Positions 17,297 through 25,407 of a stretch of DNA of 64,000 nucleotides are shown piece by piece; position 1 is the stretch's first letter; each line of letters opens with the position of its first letter. The stretch is from Arsukibacterium sp. MJ3 (lineage in GTDB: Bacteria > Pseudomonadota > Gammaproteobacteria > Enterobacterales > Alteromonadaceae), in the NCBI RefSeq assembly GCF_000987765.1, contig NZ_LAHP01000012.1, positions 46,297-110,296 of the forward strand, written 5' to 3'. The position numbers and the translations under genes were made by a program. The notes under the pieces were generated by a model, which was given only the letters and a program-made list of their open reading frames with translations, was not told the DNA's origin and searched no databases.

Positions 17297-17764
17297 ATGG
17301 CGGAAATAGCTGAGCTGAAGAAAAACGCATTAAACTGGCTAAGCCGGCGCGACTACAGCGAGGCACAGCTGAGCCAGAAATTGCGTCAGAAAGGGGCATT
17401 GCCTGAGCAACTGACAGAGGTTATTGGGTGGTGCAAAGCGCAACAGTACCTCGATGAAAGCCGTTTTCTAACGATGTTAGTGCGCAACCGGGCCCGTCAA
17501 GGCTATGGCTATAATTACTTATTGCAAGAATGCCGGGCGCAAAAAATTAGCGCCGAGCAGTTAACCCAGTGTATTAATACACTGGCAATTGATTGGTGGG
17601 CATTGGCAATGCTTGCTTATCAGAAAAAGTATGCTGACAGCCCAATATGCGATTACAAAGACAAAACAAAGCGGATGGCCTTTTTGCAGCGTCGTGGTTT
17701 TACCGGCGAGCAAATTAAGGCGGTCTTTATCGAATTAACGAATCAACTTAACCCCACAGGATAG
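17297..17764 (+). CDS. recX: RecX regulatory protein
   Basis: A 155-residue RecX: three-helix repeats, opening with [19 protein letters not shown] and including [17 protein letters not shown] and [16 protein letters not shown], typical of the family. RecX binds RecA filaments and restrains their growth and recombinase activity in the cytoplasm. The start is one base after the upstream membrane-protein gene, and alaS begins four bases after its stop. recA is not upstream in this window, unlike the common recA-recX-alaS order. The assignment itself is secure. Confidence 0.9.
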   Translation: MAEIAELKKNALNWLSRRDYSEAQLSQKLRQKGALPEQLTEVIGWCKAQQYLDESRFLTMLVRNRARQGYGYNYLLQECRAQKISAEQLTQCINTLAIDWWALAMLAYQKKYADSPICDYKDKTKRMAFLQRRGFTGEQIKAVFIELTNQLNPTG

Positions 17765-17768
17765 TTTC

Positions 17769-20396
17769 ATGACGATGACTTCGGCCAACATCAGGCAGGC
17801 TTTTTTTGATTATTTCGCCAGTAAACAGCACCAACTGGTTGCCAGTAGCTCACTTATTCCTGGTAATGATGCCACCTTATTGTTTACCAATGCCGGCATG
17901 GTGCAGTTTAAAGATGTATTTTTGGGGCAGGATCAGCGCAGTTACAGCCGGGCCGTGTCGGCACAACGTTGTGTGCGGGCTGGCGGTAAACATAACGATC
18001 TGGAGAATGTTGGTTATACCGCGCGTCATCATACTTTTTTTGAAATGCTCGGTAACTTTAGTTTCGGCGATTACTTTAAACGTGAAGCTATTGGTTATGC
18101 CTGGCAGTTTTTAACCGAAGTAGCAAAACTACCCAAGGAAAAGTTGTTGGTCACGGTGTATGCCACTGATGATGAAGCCTTTGATATCTGGTTGAACGAG
18201 ATTGGCGTGCCAGCTGAACGCATTGTGCGCATTGGAGACAATAAAGGAGCGCCCTATGCGTCAGATAATTTCTGGGCCATGGGCGATACCGGCCCTTGCG
18301 GCCCTTGTACCGAGATATTTTACGATCATGGCGATCATATTTGGGGTGGGCCACCGGGTTCGCCAGAAGAAGATGGCGATCGCTTTATCGAAATTTGGAA
18401 TATCGTTTTTATGCAGTTTAATCGCCAGGCAAATGGCGACATGCAGCCACTGGCCAAACCCAGTATTGATACCGGCATGGGGCTGGAACGCATTGCCGCT
18501 ATTTTGCAGGGTGTACACAGTAATTACGAAATTGACATTTTTGCTGCGTTAATTAAAGCGGCTGCCCACATCACCGGGGCCAGCGACTTAACGGATAAAT
18601 CGTTGCGGGTTGTGGCCGATCATATCCGCAGTTGTGCCTTCCTGATTGTTGACGGTGTGTTGCCAGCAAACGAAGGACGCGGCTATGTGTTACGCCGGAT
18701 CACCCGCCGGGCCGTGCGTCATGGCAATAAGTTGGGTGCTAAGGGCGCGTTTTTTTATCAGTTGGTTAGTGCGTTAGTGGCGCAGATGGGCGAAGCCTAC
18801 CCGGAGCTTGTTGAAAAACAAGCGATAATTGAAAAAGTATTGCGGCTTGAAGAAGAACAATTTGGTAAAACATTAGAGCGTGGCCTAACCATTTTAGATG
18901 ATGAGTTAGCAGGATTAACCGGCAGCGTGGTGCCGGGTGATTTGGTCTTCAAACTGTATGACACCTATGGTTTTCCGGTTGATTTAACCAACGATGTCGC
19001 CCGCGAGCGTAACTTGACTATTGATCAGCTTGGTTTTGATGCCGCCATGGCAGCGCAGCGCAAACGGGCGCAGCAGGCGTCACATTTTGGTGCCGATTAT
19101 AATGCAGCGCTCAGTTCAACCCAGCACACGGTGTTCAGTGGTTATGAGCATGAGTTTGGCAATGCCACTGTGGTTGAAATTATTATTGACGGTAAAGCCG
19201 TAAACCAATTAGCTGACGGTGAGTACGGTTTAATCGTGCTGAATGAAACTCCTTTTTACGCGGAGTCGGGCGGCCAGCTAGGTGATACCGGTAAGCTGGT
19301 ATTGGCCGATGGCGGCGAGTTTGTAGTGGAAGATACCATTAAGCTAGTTAAAGCTTTTGCCCATAAAGGCCGGTTAAACGGCACTGTAAAAGTGGGCGAT
19401 AAGGTTGCAGCACAAATTAACAGTGTGCGCCGTGCGGCTATTAAACAAAACCACTCGGCAACGCACTTATTGCACGCGGCACTTCGGCAGATCCTGGGCG
19501 AGCATGTTACCCAGAAAGGCTCGTTAGTGGGGCCAGAACGTTTACGTTTTGACTTTAATCACTTTGAGGCCGTTAAGCCTGAAGAGCTTCGGCAGATTGA
19601 GCAGGTGGTGAATCAGCAAATACAGGAAAACCATTTGCTGCAAACCCGGGTAATGCCAATAGAGCAAGCTAAAGCGGCTGGCGCGATGGCCTTGTTTGGT
19701 GAAAAGTACGATGAGCAGGTTCGGGTGCTGTCTATGGGTAACTTTTCTACTGAGCTTTGTGGTGGTACTCATGTTAGTCGAACCGGTGATATTGGCTTGG
19801 TCAAAATTGTTGCGGAGGCCGGTATTGCTGCGGGTGTTCGACGGATTGAAGCGGTTAGTGGCTCAGCCGCATTGCAGTATATCCAGCAGCTGGAACAGCA
19901 GGCATCGCAGGCTGCCGCTTTATTAAAAGGCGACTTGTTTAGTTTGGCAGATAAAGTGCAGCAAACACTGGATAAAAACCGCAGCCTGGAAAAAGATATT
20001 GAACAGTTAAAAACTAAAATGGCCAGTCACGCAGGTGCTTCATTGGAAAGCCAGGTTCAGCGTATTGCCGGGGTAAACGTACTGATTACGGCGCTTGAGC
20101 AAGCTGATCCAAAAAGTTTAAGAATTTTACTGGACGAGCTGAAAAATAAGCTGGGTTCGGCGGTAATCCTGCTGGCAACGGTGAATGATGCTAAAGTAAG
20201 TCTAATAGCCGGAGTAAGTAATGACTTAACGGCCAGAGTACATGCCGGTCAGCTTGTCGCCTGGGCAGCTGAACAGCTTGGTGGTAAAGGTGGCGGCAGG
20301 CCTGATATGGCTCAGGCAGGCGGCACTGACGCCGCAGCGTTACCTAGCGTGTTAAGTGCGGCCCACGACTATATCAGTAATAAGCTAAACTGCTGA
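17769..20396 (+). CDS. alaS: alanyl-tRNA synthetase
   Basis: An 875-residue class II alanyl-tRNA synthetase of full length. The N-terminal catalytic domain starts [14 protein letters not shown] and has the class II motifs ([31 protein letters not shown]). The editing domain has the zinc-binding set H562, H566 (HSATHLL) and C664, H668 (CGGTH). The C-terminal C-Ala oligomerisation/tRNA-binding domain ends with [15 protein letters not shown] second ATG lies two codons in (17775) and could be the start. It is followed by csrA after 172 bases, the classical alaS-csrA order. Confidence 0.98.
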   Translation: MTMTSANIRQAFFDYFASKQHQLVASSSLIPGNDATLLFTNAGMVQFKDVFLGQDQRSYSRAVSAQRCVRAGGKHNDLENVGYTARHHTFFEMLGNFSFGDYFKREAIGYAWQFLTEVAKLPKEKLLVTVYATDDEAFDIWLNEIGVPAERIVRIGDNKGAPYASDNFWAMGDTGPCGPCTEIFYDHGDHIWGGPPGSPEEDGDRFIEIWNIVFMQFNRQANGDMQPLAKPSIDTGMGLERIAAILQGVHSNYEIDIFAALIKAAAHITGASDLTDKSLRVVADHIRSCAFLIVDGVLPANEGRGYVLRRITRRAVRHGNKLGAKGAFFYQLVSALVAQMGEAYPELVEKQAIIEKVLRLEEEQFGKTLERGLTILDDELAGLTGSVVPGDLVFKLYDTYGFPVDLTNDVARERNLTIDQLGFDAAMAAQRKRAQQASHFGADYNAALSSTQHTVFSGYEHEFGNATVVEIIIDGKAVNQLADGEYGLIVLNETPFYAESGGQLGDTGKLVLADGGEFVVEDTIKLVKAFAHKGRLNGTVKVGDKVAAQINSVRRAAIKQNHSATHLLHAALRQILGEHVTQKGSLVGPERLRFDFNHFEAVKPEELRQIEQVVNQQIQENHLLQTRVMPIEQAKAAGAMALFGEKYDEQVRVLSMGNFSTELCGGTHVSRTGDIGLVKIVAEAGIAAGVRRIEAVSGSAALQYIQQLEQQASQAAALLKGDLFSLADKVQQTLDKNRSLEKDIEQLKTKMASHAGASLESQVQRIAGVNVLITALEQADPKSLRILLDELKNKLGSAVILLATVNDAKVSLIAGVSNDLTARVHAGQLVAWAAEQLGGKGGGRPDMAQAGGTDAAALPSVLSAAHDYISNKLNC

Positions 20397-20546
20397 TCGT
20401 TGCAAAGCGTTCGGCCGTAGTTTGTGCACTATGCCCGGTAACGGCCTGGTGCCATTTATAAATATCAGTTGTCAGCTTTCCAAGCAGGGGCAAGCTGAGT
20501 TACTATACGGCGTTTTATCGAAATAACGGTGAAATGTCACTGTAAT

Positions 20547-20561
20547 TACAAGGAAAAGGAG
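20547..20561 (+). promoter_or_regulatory. CsrA-binding site overlapping the csrA ribosome site
   Basis: TACAAGGA at 20547-20554 is an exact match to the core of the CsrA RNA target (UACARGGA), and a second GGA lies in the Shine-Dalgarno AGGAG at 20557-20561, eight bases before the ATG. Two GGA motifs around the ribosome site are what CsrA uses to repress its own translation in E. coli. The match is seen; autoregulation is inferred. Confidence 0.6.
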
Positions 20562-20568
20562 CAAGCGA

Positions 20569-20769
20569 ATGCTAATTCTTACCCGTCGAGTTGGTGAGAC
20601 CCTGATGATTGGTGATGAAGTCACTGTCACCGTGTTAGGTGTGAAAGGAAATCAAGTTCGAATAGGTGTTAATGCGCCAAAAGAAGTGTCTGTGCACCGT
20701 GAAGAAATTTATATGCGGATCCAGGCTGAAAAAGATACTTCTGGTGGTGGCTTTAACGACGCCGACTAA
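20569..20769 (+). CDS. csrA: carbon storage regulator CsrA
   Basis: A 66-residue CsrA/RsmA, starting [18 protein letters not shown], with [20 protein letters not shown] and the RNA-contacting [10 protein letters not shown] near the end. It is a dimeric RNA-binding protein that controls translation and stability of mRNAs for carbon use, motility and biofilm, and is itself sequestered by CsrB/CsrC-type RNAs (none seen in this window). It lies between alaS and the tRNA-Ser/tRNA-Arg cluster as in many gammaproteobacteria. The leader carries a candidate autoregulatory site (20547-20561). Confidence 0.98.
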   Translation: MLILTRRVGETLMIGDEVTVTVLGVKGNQVRIGVNAPKEVSVHREEIYMRIQAEKDTSGGGFNDAD

Positions 20770-20881
20770 TACTGCCGGCAGCATGCCGGTGGTACAATGG
20801 CTAATTTTAACCAATTACTGGTAAATTTTGAGCGAATTGTTTAAAAGGTCGGCAAACAGACTTTACTGACCTAAAAATTGT

Positions 20882-20909
20882 TTGACTTATTTTCCTGAGA
20901 CATTAATAT
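20882..20909 (+). promoter_or_regulatory. promoter of the tRNA-Ser / tRNA-Arg operon
   Basis: TTGACT at 20882-20887 and TAATAT at 20904-20909, with 16 bases between, 19 bases before the mature tRNA-Ser. The -35 is near consensus, the -10 less so. A GC-containing stretch follows, as in stable-RNA promoters. Confidence 0.5.
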
Positions 20910-20928
20910 ACACGCCGCAACATAGTGC

Positions 20929-21018
20929 GGAGAAATGGCCGAGTGGCTGAAGGCGCACCCCTGCTAAGGGTGTATAGGGGAAACTCTATCGAGGGTTCGA
21001 ATCCCTCTTTCTCCGCCA
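20929..21018 (+). tRNA. tRNA-Ser (GCU)
   Basis: A 90-base tRNA with the long variable arm of serine tRNAs. GGAGAAA pairs with TTTCTCC, the CCA end is encoded, the T-arm carries GGTTCGAATCC, and the anticodon loop in CCCTGCTAAGGG gives GCT, which reads AGC and AGU. Located directly after csrA, as serV is in E. coli. Confidence 0.97.
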
Positions 21019-21033
21019 TTATTTTTATAGAGC

Positions 21034-21110
21034 GGATGCATAGCTCAGCTGGATAGAGTACTCGGCTACGAACCGAGCGGTCGGAGGTTCGAATCCTCCT
21101 GCGTCCACCA
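21034..21110 (+). tRNA. tRNA-Arg (ACG), copy 1
   Basis: A 77-base tRNA. GGATGCA pairs with TGCGTCC (one G-T), CCA is encoded, D-arm and T-arm are canonical, and the anticodon loop CTACGAA gives ACG, normally edited to ICG to read CGU, CGC and CGA. Identical to copy 2 at 21144. Confidence 0.97.
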
Positions 21111-21143
21111 TCTATAAAAATGTAATATAAAGTTCTACCTTTT

Positions 21144-21220
21144 GGATGCATAGCTCAGCTGGATAGAGTACTCGGCTACGAACCGAGCGGTCGGAGGTTC
21201 GAATCCTCCTGCGTCCACCA
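21144..21220 (+). tRNA. tRNA-Arg (ACG), copy 2
   Basis: Identical in sequence to the preceding tRNA-Arg, 33 bases downstream. Its 3' end together with the terminator behind it is repeated at 21389-21453. Same operon as tRNA-Ser. Confidence 0.97.
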
Positions 21221-21266
21221 TATACGAAGAACCCGCTTTGGCTAACACCTAAGCGGGTTTTTTTAT
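21202..21266 (+). repeat. 65-bp direct repeat, copy A (tRNA-Arg 3' end plus terminator)
   Basis: The last 19 bases of tRNA-Arg copy 2, through CCA, the short spacer and the whole terminator to the AT after the T-run, are identical to 21389-21453. The copies are 187 bases apart. Confidence 0.95.
21231..21264 (+). terminator. rho-independent terminator of the tRNA operon
   Basis: ACCCGCTT (21231-21238) pairs with AAGCGGGT (21251-21258) around a 12-base loop and is followed by a run of seven T. It ends the tRNA-Ser/tRNA-Arg transcript. Confidence 0.85.
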
Positions 21267-21388
21267 GCTTGCTTTGTGTAACGGGACGCTGGCGGGTGAG
21301 AAGCTCCGTATGGTTCGACCAATTTGCCTGGAGCAAATTGGCGCAGCTTTAGCTGACCCGTAGGGCAGGCGGCAGGATAGCCGCCTGT
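21267..21388. other. 122-bp spacer with two hairpins between the direct repeats
   Basis: No gene is seen here. Two perfect inverted repeats stand out: CAATTTGC pairing with GCAAATTG (about 21320-21340), and AGGCGGC pairing with GCCGCCT (about 21367-21386). The compact hairpin pair resembles a REP-like or small non-autonomous repeat, or a remnant of a lost element. No transposase or integrase is present. Confidence 0.5.
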
Positions 21389-21453
21389 AATCCTCCTGCG
21401 TCCACCATATACGAAGAACCCGCTTTGGCTAACACCTAAGCGGGTTTTTTTAT
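21389..21453 (+). repeat. 65-bp direct repeat, copy B (orphan tRNA-Arg 3' remnant plus terminator)
   Basis: An exact copy of 21202-21266 with no tRNA body in front. It contains the 3' half of a T-arm, the acceptor strand with CCA, and a complete terminator (ACCCGCTT / AAGCGGGT at 21418-21445, then seven T). It may be the far attachment-site copy left by an element that integrated in the tRNA, or what remains of a third tRNA-Arg gene. It may still act as a back-up terminator ahead of pqiA. Confidence 0.85.
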
Positions 21454-21526
21454 TCTGCCAGCGTAATTTTGTTTTCGTTCAGCGCCAGCTTATCTGCATA
21501 CTGATATATACTACTGATTATATAAG

Positions 21527-21548
21527 GTAACTTTAGCAAAAAAGTTAC
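21527..21548 (+). promoter_or_regulatory. inverted repeat in the pqiA leader
   Basis: GTAACTT (21527-21533) and AAGTTAC (21542-21548) are a perfect 7-base inverted repeat with an 8-base spacer, about 30 bases before the GTG start of pqiA. A TATACT at 21507-21512 could be the -10 box. The repeat could be an operator or an RNA hairpin; in E. coli pqi genes respond to redox stress, but no SoxS site was identified here. Confidence 0.35.
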
Positions 21549-21579
21549 TTTGCCTTCGACTAGCAGCTTAAGGTAACGT

Positions 21580-22908
21580 GTGAAAATAACTGCCGGGCTG
21601 ACAGCGCAGCCAACTATCAGTCCAAACAGCGTTGACGGTACTGGTAATAGTGAACTGGTGCTTTGCCCACATTGTGACTTAGCGCAGTATTTGCCAGTGC
21701 TTGCTGCGGGCGAAGAAGCCCATTGTGACCGTTGTCAGCAACAGCTTGATGCCCGCCAATATGATCCTATTTTACCGCCTGCATTATACGCGGCATCTGC
21801 ACTGCTTATGCTGTTGCTGGCTAATTTATTCCCTTTCGTTAGTATGGCTATTGCCGGCAACCGTAGCGAAATTCATTTTTTCGATACTTCCGCCGTGTTG
21901 TTTAATCAGTTTCATCAAAGTCTGGCTATTCTGGTCTGGTTAATTATTCAGGCCGTGCCGGCTTTTTGCATGCTGGCGGTAATTTATTTAAAGATTGGCA
22001 TGCTGTATCGGTTGCCGGCGCGCATTTGGGTAGCAAGAGTGCTGTTTATGCTAAAACCTTGGAGCATGGTCGATATATTTCTGATGGGATTACTGATTAG
22101 CTTTGTTAAGCTGGTCGCCACGGCAGAAATTTCATTGGGCATGAGCTTTTGGGCGTTTTGCTTATTTTGTTTATTACATTTACGCACGTTTCAAGTGTTA
22201 GACCGCCATGCGCTGTGGGCGAGCATTGCACCGAGTCCGCAACCGGTATTGCGGGTTAAAGAGGGGCATACCGGTTTGTCAATGCAGTTAAAATTATGCC
22301 ACTGTTGTACTGCAGTAATGCCTATACAGCAAAAGCGTTGTAGCCGCTGTTATACCCGGGTATACGCCCGATTGCCCGCGAGTTTACAGAAAACGCTGGC
22401 ATTGTTGCTTACCGCTTGCGTCTTGTATATCCCGGCTAATGTGTTGCCGATTATGCGCACCGTTTCTCTGGGGGAGATTACTGACTCGACCATTATCAGC
22501 GGTTTTATTTTGATGTGGCAAAATGGTGAGTATCCGGTAGCGATTATTATCTTTTTAGCCAGTGTGGTGATCCCGATTATAAAAATTGCCGTGATGTTTT
22601 GGCTTTGCTTTCTTGCCAGTACACCAACGCTAAGCAAAGGTAAGCGCAATGGTATTATTTATCAGTTGGTTGACTGGGTTGGCCGGTGGTCGATGGTCGA
22701 TGTGCTGGTGGTGGCTTTTATGGCAGCGCTGGTGCGTTTTGGTTTATTGGCGAGCGTTTATCCAAAGATTGGTGCGGTGTTGTTTGCGGCCGTAGTGATC
22801 ACTACTATGCTGGCTGCAGTTAGTTTTGACCCCAGACTGCTTTGGGACCATCAACCGTCTGCAGACAACCCACAAGCCTATTTAAACACAGAAGGAGTTA
22901 TTAAGTGA
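21580..22908 (+). CDS. pqiA: PqiA, intermembrane-transport inner-membrane protein
   Basis: A 442-residue PqiA with two homologous halves. Each half begins with a rubredoxin-like zinc ribbon (CPHCDLAQY ... CDRC; CHCCTAV ... CSRC) followed by four hydrophobic helices. It starts with GTG at 21580 behind TAAGG. PqiA is the inner-membrane part of the PqiABC system, in which PqiB forms a periplasm-spanning MCE tube and PqiC an outer-membrane lipoprotein; the system supports lipid transport and envelope integrity. Stop and next start overlap in GTGA, so pqiB is coupled. Confidence 0.95.
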   Translation: MKITAGLTAQPTISPNSVDGTGNSELVLCPHCDLAQYLPVLAAGEEAHCDRCQQQLDARQYDPILPPALYAASALLMLLLANLFPFVSMAIAGNRSEIHFFDTSAVLFNQFHQSLAILVWLIIQAVPAFCMLAVIYLKIGMLYRLPARIWVARVLFMLKPWSMVDIFLMGLLISFVKLVATAEISLGMSFWAFCLFCLLHLRTFQVLDRHALWASIAPSPQPVLRVKEGHTGLSMQLKLCHCCTAVMPIQQKRCSRCYTRVYARLPASLQKTLALLLTACVLYIPANVLPIMRTVSLGEITDSTIISGFILMWQNGEYPVAIIIFLASVVIPIIKIAVMFWLCFLASTPTLSKGKRNGIIYQLVDWVGRWSMVDVLVVAFMAALVRFGLLASVYPKIGAVLFAAVVITTMLAAVSFDPRLLWDHQPSADNPQAYLNTEGVIK

Positions 22909-24581
22909 CAGAGGCGGCACATATTATTAAGGCTAACGTCAGGGTAATTAAACAATGGTCGCCGATTTGGGTGGTACCAATTGCCGCAGTATTAATTGGT
23001 TTGTGGATGTTGTTTAGTCATTATCAGCATCAAGGCGTATTGCTATTATTAATTGCTGAAGATGCCGAGGGTATCGTTGCCGGTAAAACGCAGATTAAAA
23101 ACCGCAGTGTCGATGTCGGCCAGGTGGTATCGGTAGAACTAAGTGATGACTTAACTCAGGTATTGATCCAAGCCCGGATGAAACCCAATATGACCCCACT
23201 GCTTAATGACGGTTCGCAATTTTGGGTGGTGAAACCACAGGTAGGACGGGGTGGGGTTACCGGGTTAAACACCTTGCTTTCAGGCGTGTATATTGAACTC
23301 CAGCCAGGCGACAATGGTGATACCCAACTTACCCACCCGTTATTAAATGCACCGCCGGTAGCCCCTGCCGATGCACCGGGTATTCGGGTTAAATTAAACT
23401 CTGCCGATACTACCGGGCTAGCCGTTGGTGATCCTGTACTATACCGCGGTTATGAAGTAGGAACCGTTGAACTAAGAGACTTTAACGTTGAACAGCGCAG
23501 TACGCAGTTTCAACTGTATATCCGTGAACCTTATGATGCACTGGTTAGTGATAATGTGCGGTTTTGGTTAAGCAGTGGTTTGGCGTTTGATTTATCCGCC
23601 GAGGGACTAAGTGTTGATATTGGCTCGGCGACTACCCTACTAACCGGTGGGGTGAGTTTTGACTTAATGGACGGCTGGCCTAGCGGCGAGCGTGCAGCTG
23701 ATGGTAGTACCTTTCAATTGTTCCCTGATAAACAAAGCATTCAGAAAGGTTTGTACAGCCAGTATATTGAATATCTGGTATTTTTCGATGAATCGGTACG
23801 TGGCCTAAAAGCGGGTGCACCAGTTGAATATCGTGGCGTCAGGGTTGGGACTGTGGCGACGGTGCCCTTTTTCTTTGCTATTGATAAACCGTTTGAGGTG
23901 GCCTTGCAGCAGGGTGTGCCAGTGCTAATCCGTATCGAGTCGGCCCGGCTTTATGAAAAATTGAATGTAGCGCAGTTAAATACTGAGTTACAAGATGCGA
24001 TTAATCGTGGTTTACATGCGGTATTGAAAACTGGCAATTTAATTACCGGTGCCTTATATATCGATCTAGATATCAATGGCAGTTGGCTGGACGATATCGC
24101 TTTACAGCAGTTATTTCGTGAGCAGCAGCAACTAAGCACCTCGGTAGGGTATCCGGCCTTACCCTCAGCTCGCAGCGGTTTTAGTAATATTGAACAAAAA
24201 CTGCTGATGGCACTGGATAAGATTAATAATTTACCGGTTGAGCCTTTATTGCTGCAAGGTGAGAAAACGTTGCTGGCTACTAACGAGGTTATGCAGCATG
24301 CCGAGCAACTGATGTTAAGTATGCAGACACTGCTGGATCAACCTCAGTTACAGCAATTGCCCGCTGATATTCAGCGTAGTTTACAAGAGCTGCGTAACAC
24401 TTTGCAGGGTTTAGGCCCTGATGCCGAGGCATACGGCAGTGTAAATGCGAATCTACAGGCGCTGGAACAGGTATTGCGGGAGTTGCAACCGGTGATAAAA
24501 ACCATGAACCAGCAAAGTAACTCATTACTTTTTAATGCCAGCGATGTTGCAGAGCCTGAACCAAGGAAAGCCAAACCATGA
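22905..24581 (+). CDS. pqiB: PqiB, MCE-domain periplasm-spanning protein
   Basis: A 558-residue protein with one N-terminal transmembrane helix (about 19-38) and three MCE (MlaD-like) domains. The second and third have the clear signature (TTGLAVGDPVLYRGYEVGTV; VRGLKAGAPVEYRGVRVGTV). The C-terminal 130 residues are helical and Gln/Leu-rich, matching the coiled needle that extends MCE rings toward the outer membrane. It starts with GTG at 22905, four bases inside pqiA, and ends four bases inside pqiC. It forms the lipid conduit of the PqiABC system. Confidence 0.96.
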   Translation: MTEAAHIIKANVRVIKQWSPIWVVPIAAVLIGLWMLFSHYQHQGVLLLLIAEDAEGIVAGKTQIKNRSVDVGQVVSVELSDDLTQVLIQARMKPNMTPLLNDGSQFWVVKPQVGRGGVTGLNTLLSGVYIELQPGDNGDTQLTHPLLNAPPVAPADAPGIRVKLNSADTTGLAVGDPVLYRGYEVGTVELRDFNVEQRSTQFQLYIREPYDALVSDNVRFWLSSGLAFDLSAEGLSVDIGSATTLLTGGVSFDLMDGWPSGERAADGSTFQLFPDKQSIQKGLYSQYIEYLVFFDESVRGLKAGAPVEYRGVRVGTVATVPFFFAIDKPFEVALQQGVPVLIRIESARLYEKLNVAQLNTELQDAINRGLHAVLKTGNLITGALYIDLDINGSWLDDIALQQLFREQQQLSTSVGYPALPSARSGFSNIEQKLLMALDKINNLPVEPLLLQGEKTLLATNEVMQHAEQLMLSMQTLLDQPQLQQLPADIQRSLQELRNTLQGLGPDAEAYGSVNANLQALEQVLRELQPVIKTMNQQSNSLLFNASDVAEPEPRKAKP

Positions 24582-25153
24582 AATTATTGTTGTCACTCAT
24601 TATTACAGCTAGCTTGTTTGCCTGCGCTGCGCCGACCCCGGTAAGCTATTATCAACTTACGGTGCCACCGGCAGTTTCGGTGCCAGAGCAAAATACAGAA
24701 TCAACACTAAGCTTAGTGTTGCAACCGGTTAAGGTCGCTAATTATCTTAATGGTGCAGGTTTAGTGATGCAGCGCTCTGAGGTTGAGCTGGTCATCGCCA
24801 GCCGGCACTTGTGGGCGGATGCTCTGGATCAACAACTTTACCGTTTGCTGGTAGAGCAGTTGCAGGCTCGGTTGCCTGAGATGCCATTAGCCAGTGGCCG
24901 CAGTATAAATAGCGTGCAGCTACAACTAACCATTGATCGTTTTCATGCCAAAGATAATGGTATGGCGATTGTGAGTGGACACTATACAATAAGTTCTGCC
25001 ACTGAACGCCTAACAGAGCCTTTTAGTTATCAGCAGGCGTTAGCTGCGGATGGTTATGCGGCGTTAGTGACGGCACTAAGTGTTAGCTGGCAGCAACTAA
25101 TGACTGATATGATTAGCCGGATTGAACAGCATGATTTAAGGAGTTTACCCTGA
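24578..25153 (+). CDS. pqiC: PqiC outer-membrane lipoprotein
   Basis: A 191-residue lipoprotein: signal MKLLLSLIITASLFACAAP with Cys16 as the lipid site, then the ABC-type_aux_2 (DUF330) fold, opening SYYQLTVPP and continuing LVLQPVKVANYLNGAGLV. It interacts with the PqiB needle at the outer membrane. Overlaps pqiB by four bases, and its stop overlaps the oadG start (TGATG), so pqiABC runs straight into the oxaloacetate decarboxylase genes. Confidence 0.9.
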   Translation: MKLLLSLIITASLFACAAPTPVSYYQLTVPPAVSVPEQNTESTLSLVLQPVKVANYLNGAGLVMQRSEVELVIASRHLWADALDQQLYRLLVEQLQARLPEMPLASGRSINSVQLQLTIDRFHAKDNGMAIVSGHYTISSATERLTEPFSYQQALAADGYAALVTALSVSWQQLMTDMISRIEQHDLRSLP

Positions 25154-25395
25154 TGATTACGGATTTATTACAGGAAGCGGCCACGTTAATGCTGATAGGA
25201 ATGACAACCGTGTTTTTATTTTTATTGCTGTTAGTGTTACTAATGACCGCCATGAGCAGTTTATTGCAACGTTACTTACCGACAAAAACTGCCGATAAAG
25301 TGCATAAACTTGATACCAGCGCTAGTGGAGTATCACCTGCTGTCGTTGCCGCCATAAGTGCGGCGGTGCACCAGTATCGCCAACAACATAAATAA
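25153..25395 (+). CDS. oadG: oxaloacetate decarboxylase gamma chain
   Basis: An 80-residue protein with one transmembrane helix (about 10-36) and a polar tail ending in His-containing sequence, the usual OadG form. OadG joins OadA to OadB and carries the zinc site that speeds carboxyl transfer. Its ATG overlaps the pqiC stop by one base. oadA follows 12 bases later, so the order is oadG-oadA-oadB. Confidence 0.9.
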   Translation: MITDLLQEAATLMLIGMTTVFLFLLLLVLLMTAMSSLLQRYLPTKTADKVHKLDTSASGVSPAVVAAISAAVHQYRQQHK

Positions 25396-25407
25396 GAGGA
25401 AGCTGGC

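Noticed and set aside
20775..20789. CCGGCA/TGCCGG hairpin after csrA as its terminator
   Set aside because: The stem is six bases with a three-base loop and no T-run follows.
20903..21336. Open frames antisense to tRNA-Ser and tRNA-Arg
   Set aside because: These recur opposite tRNA genes as a known artefact; the tRNA structures explain the sequence.
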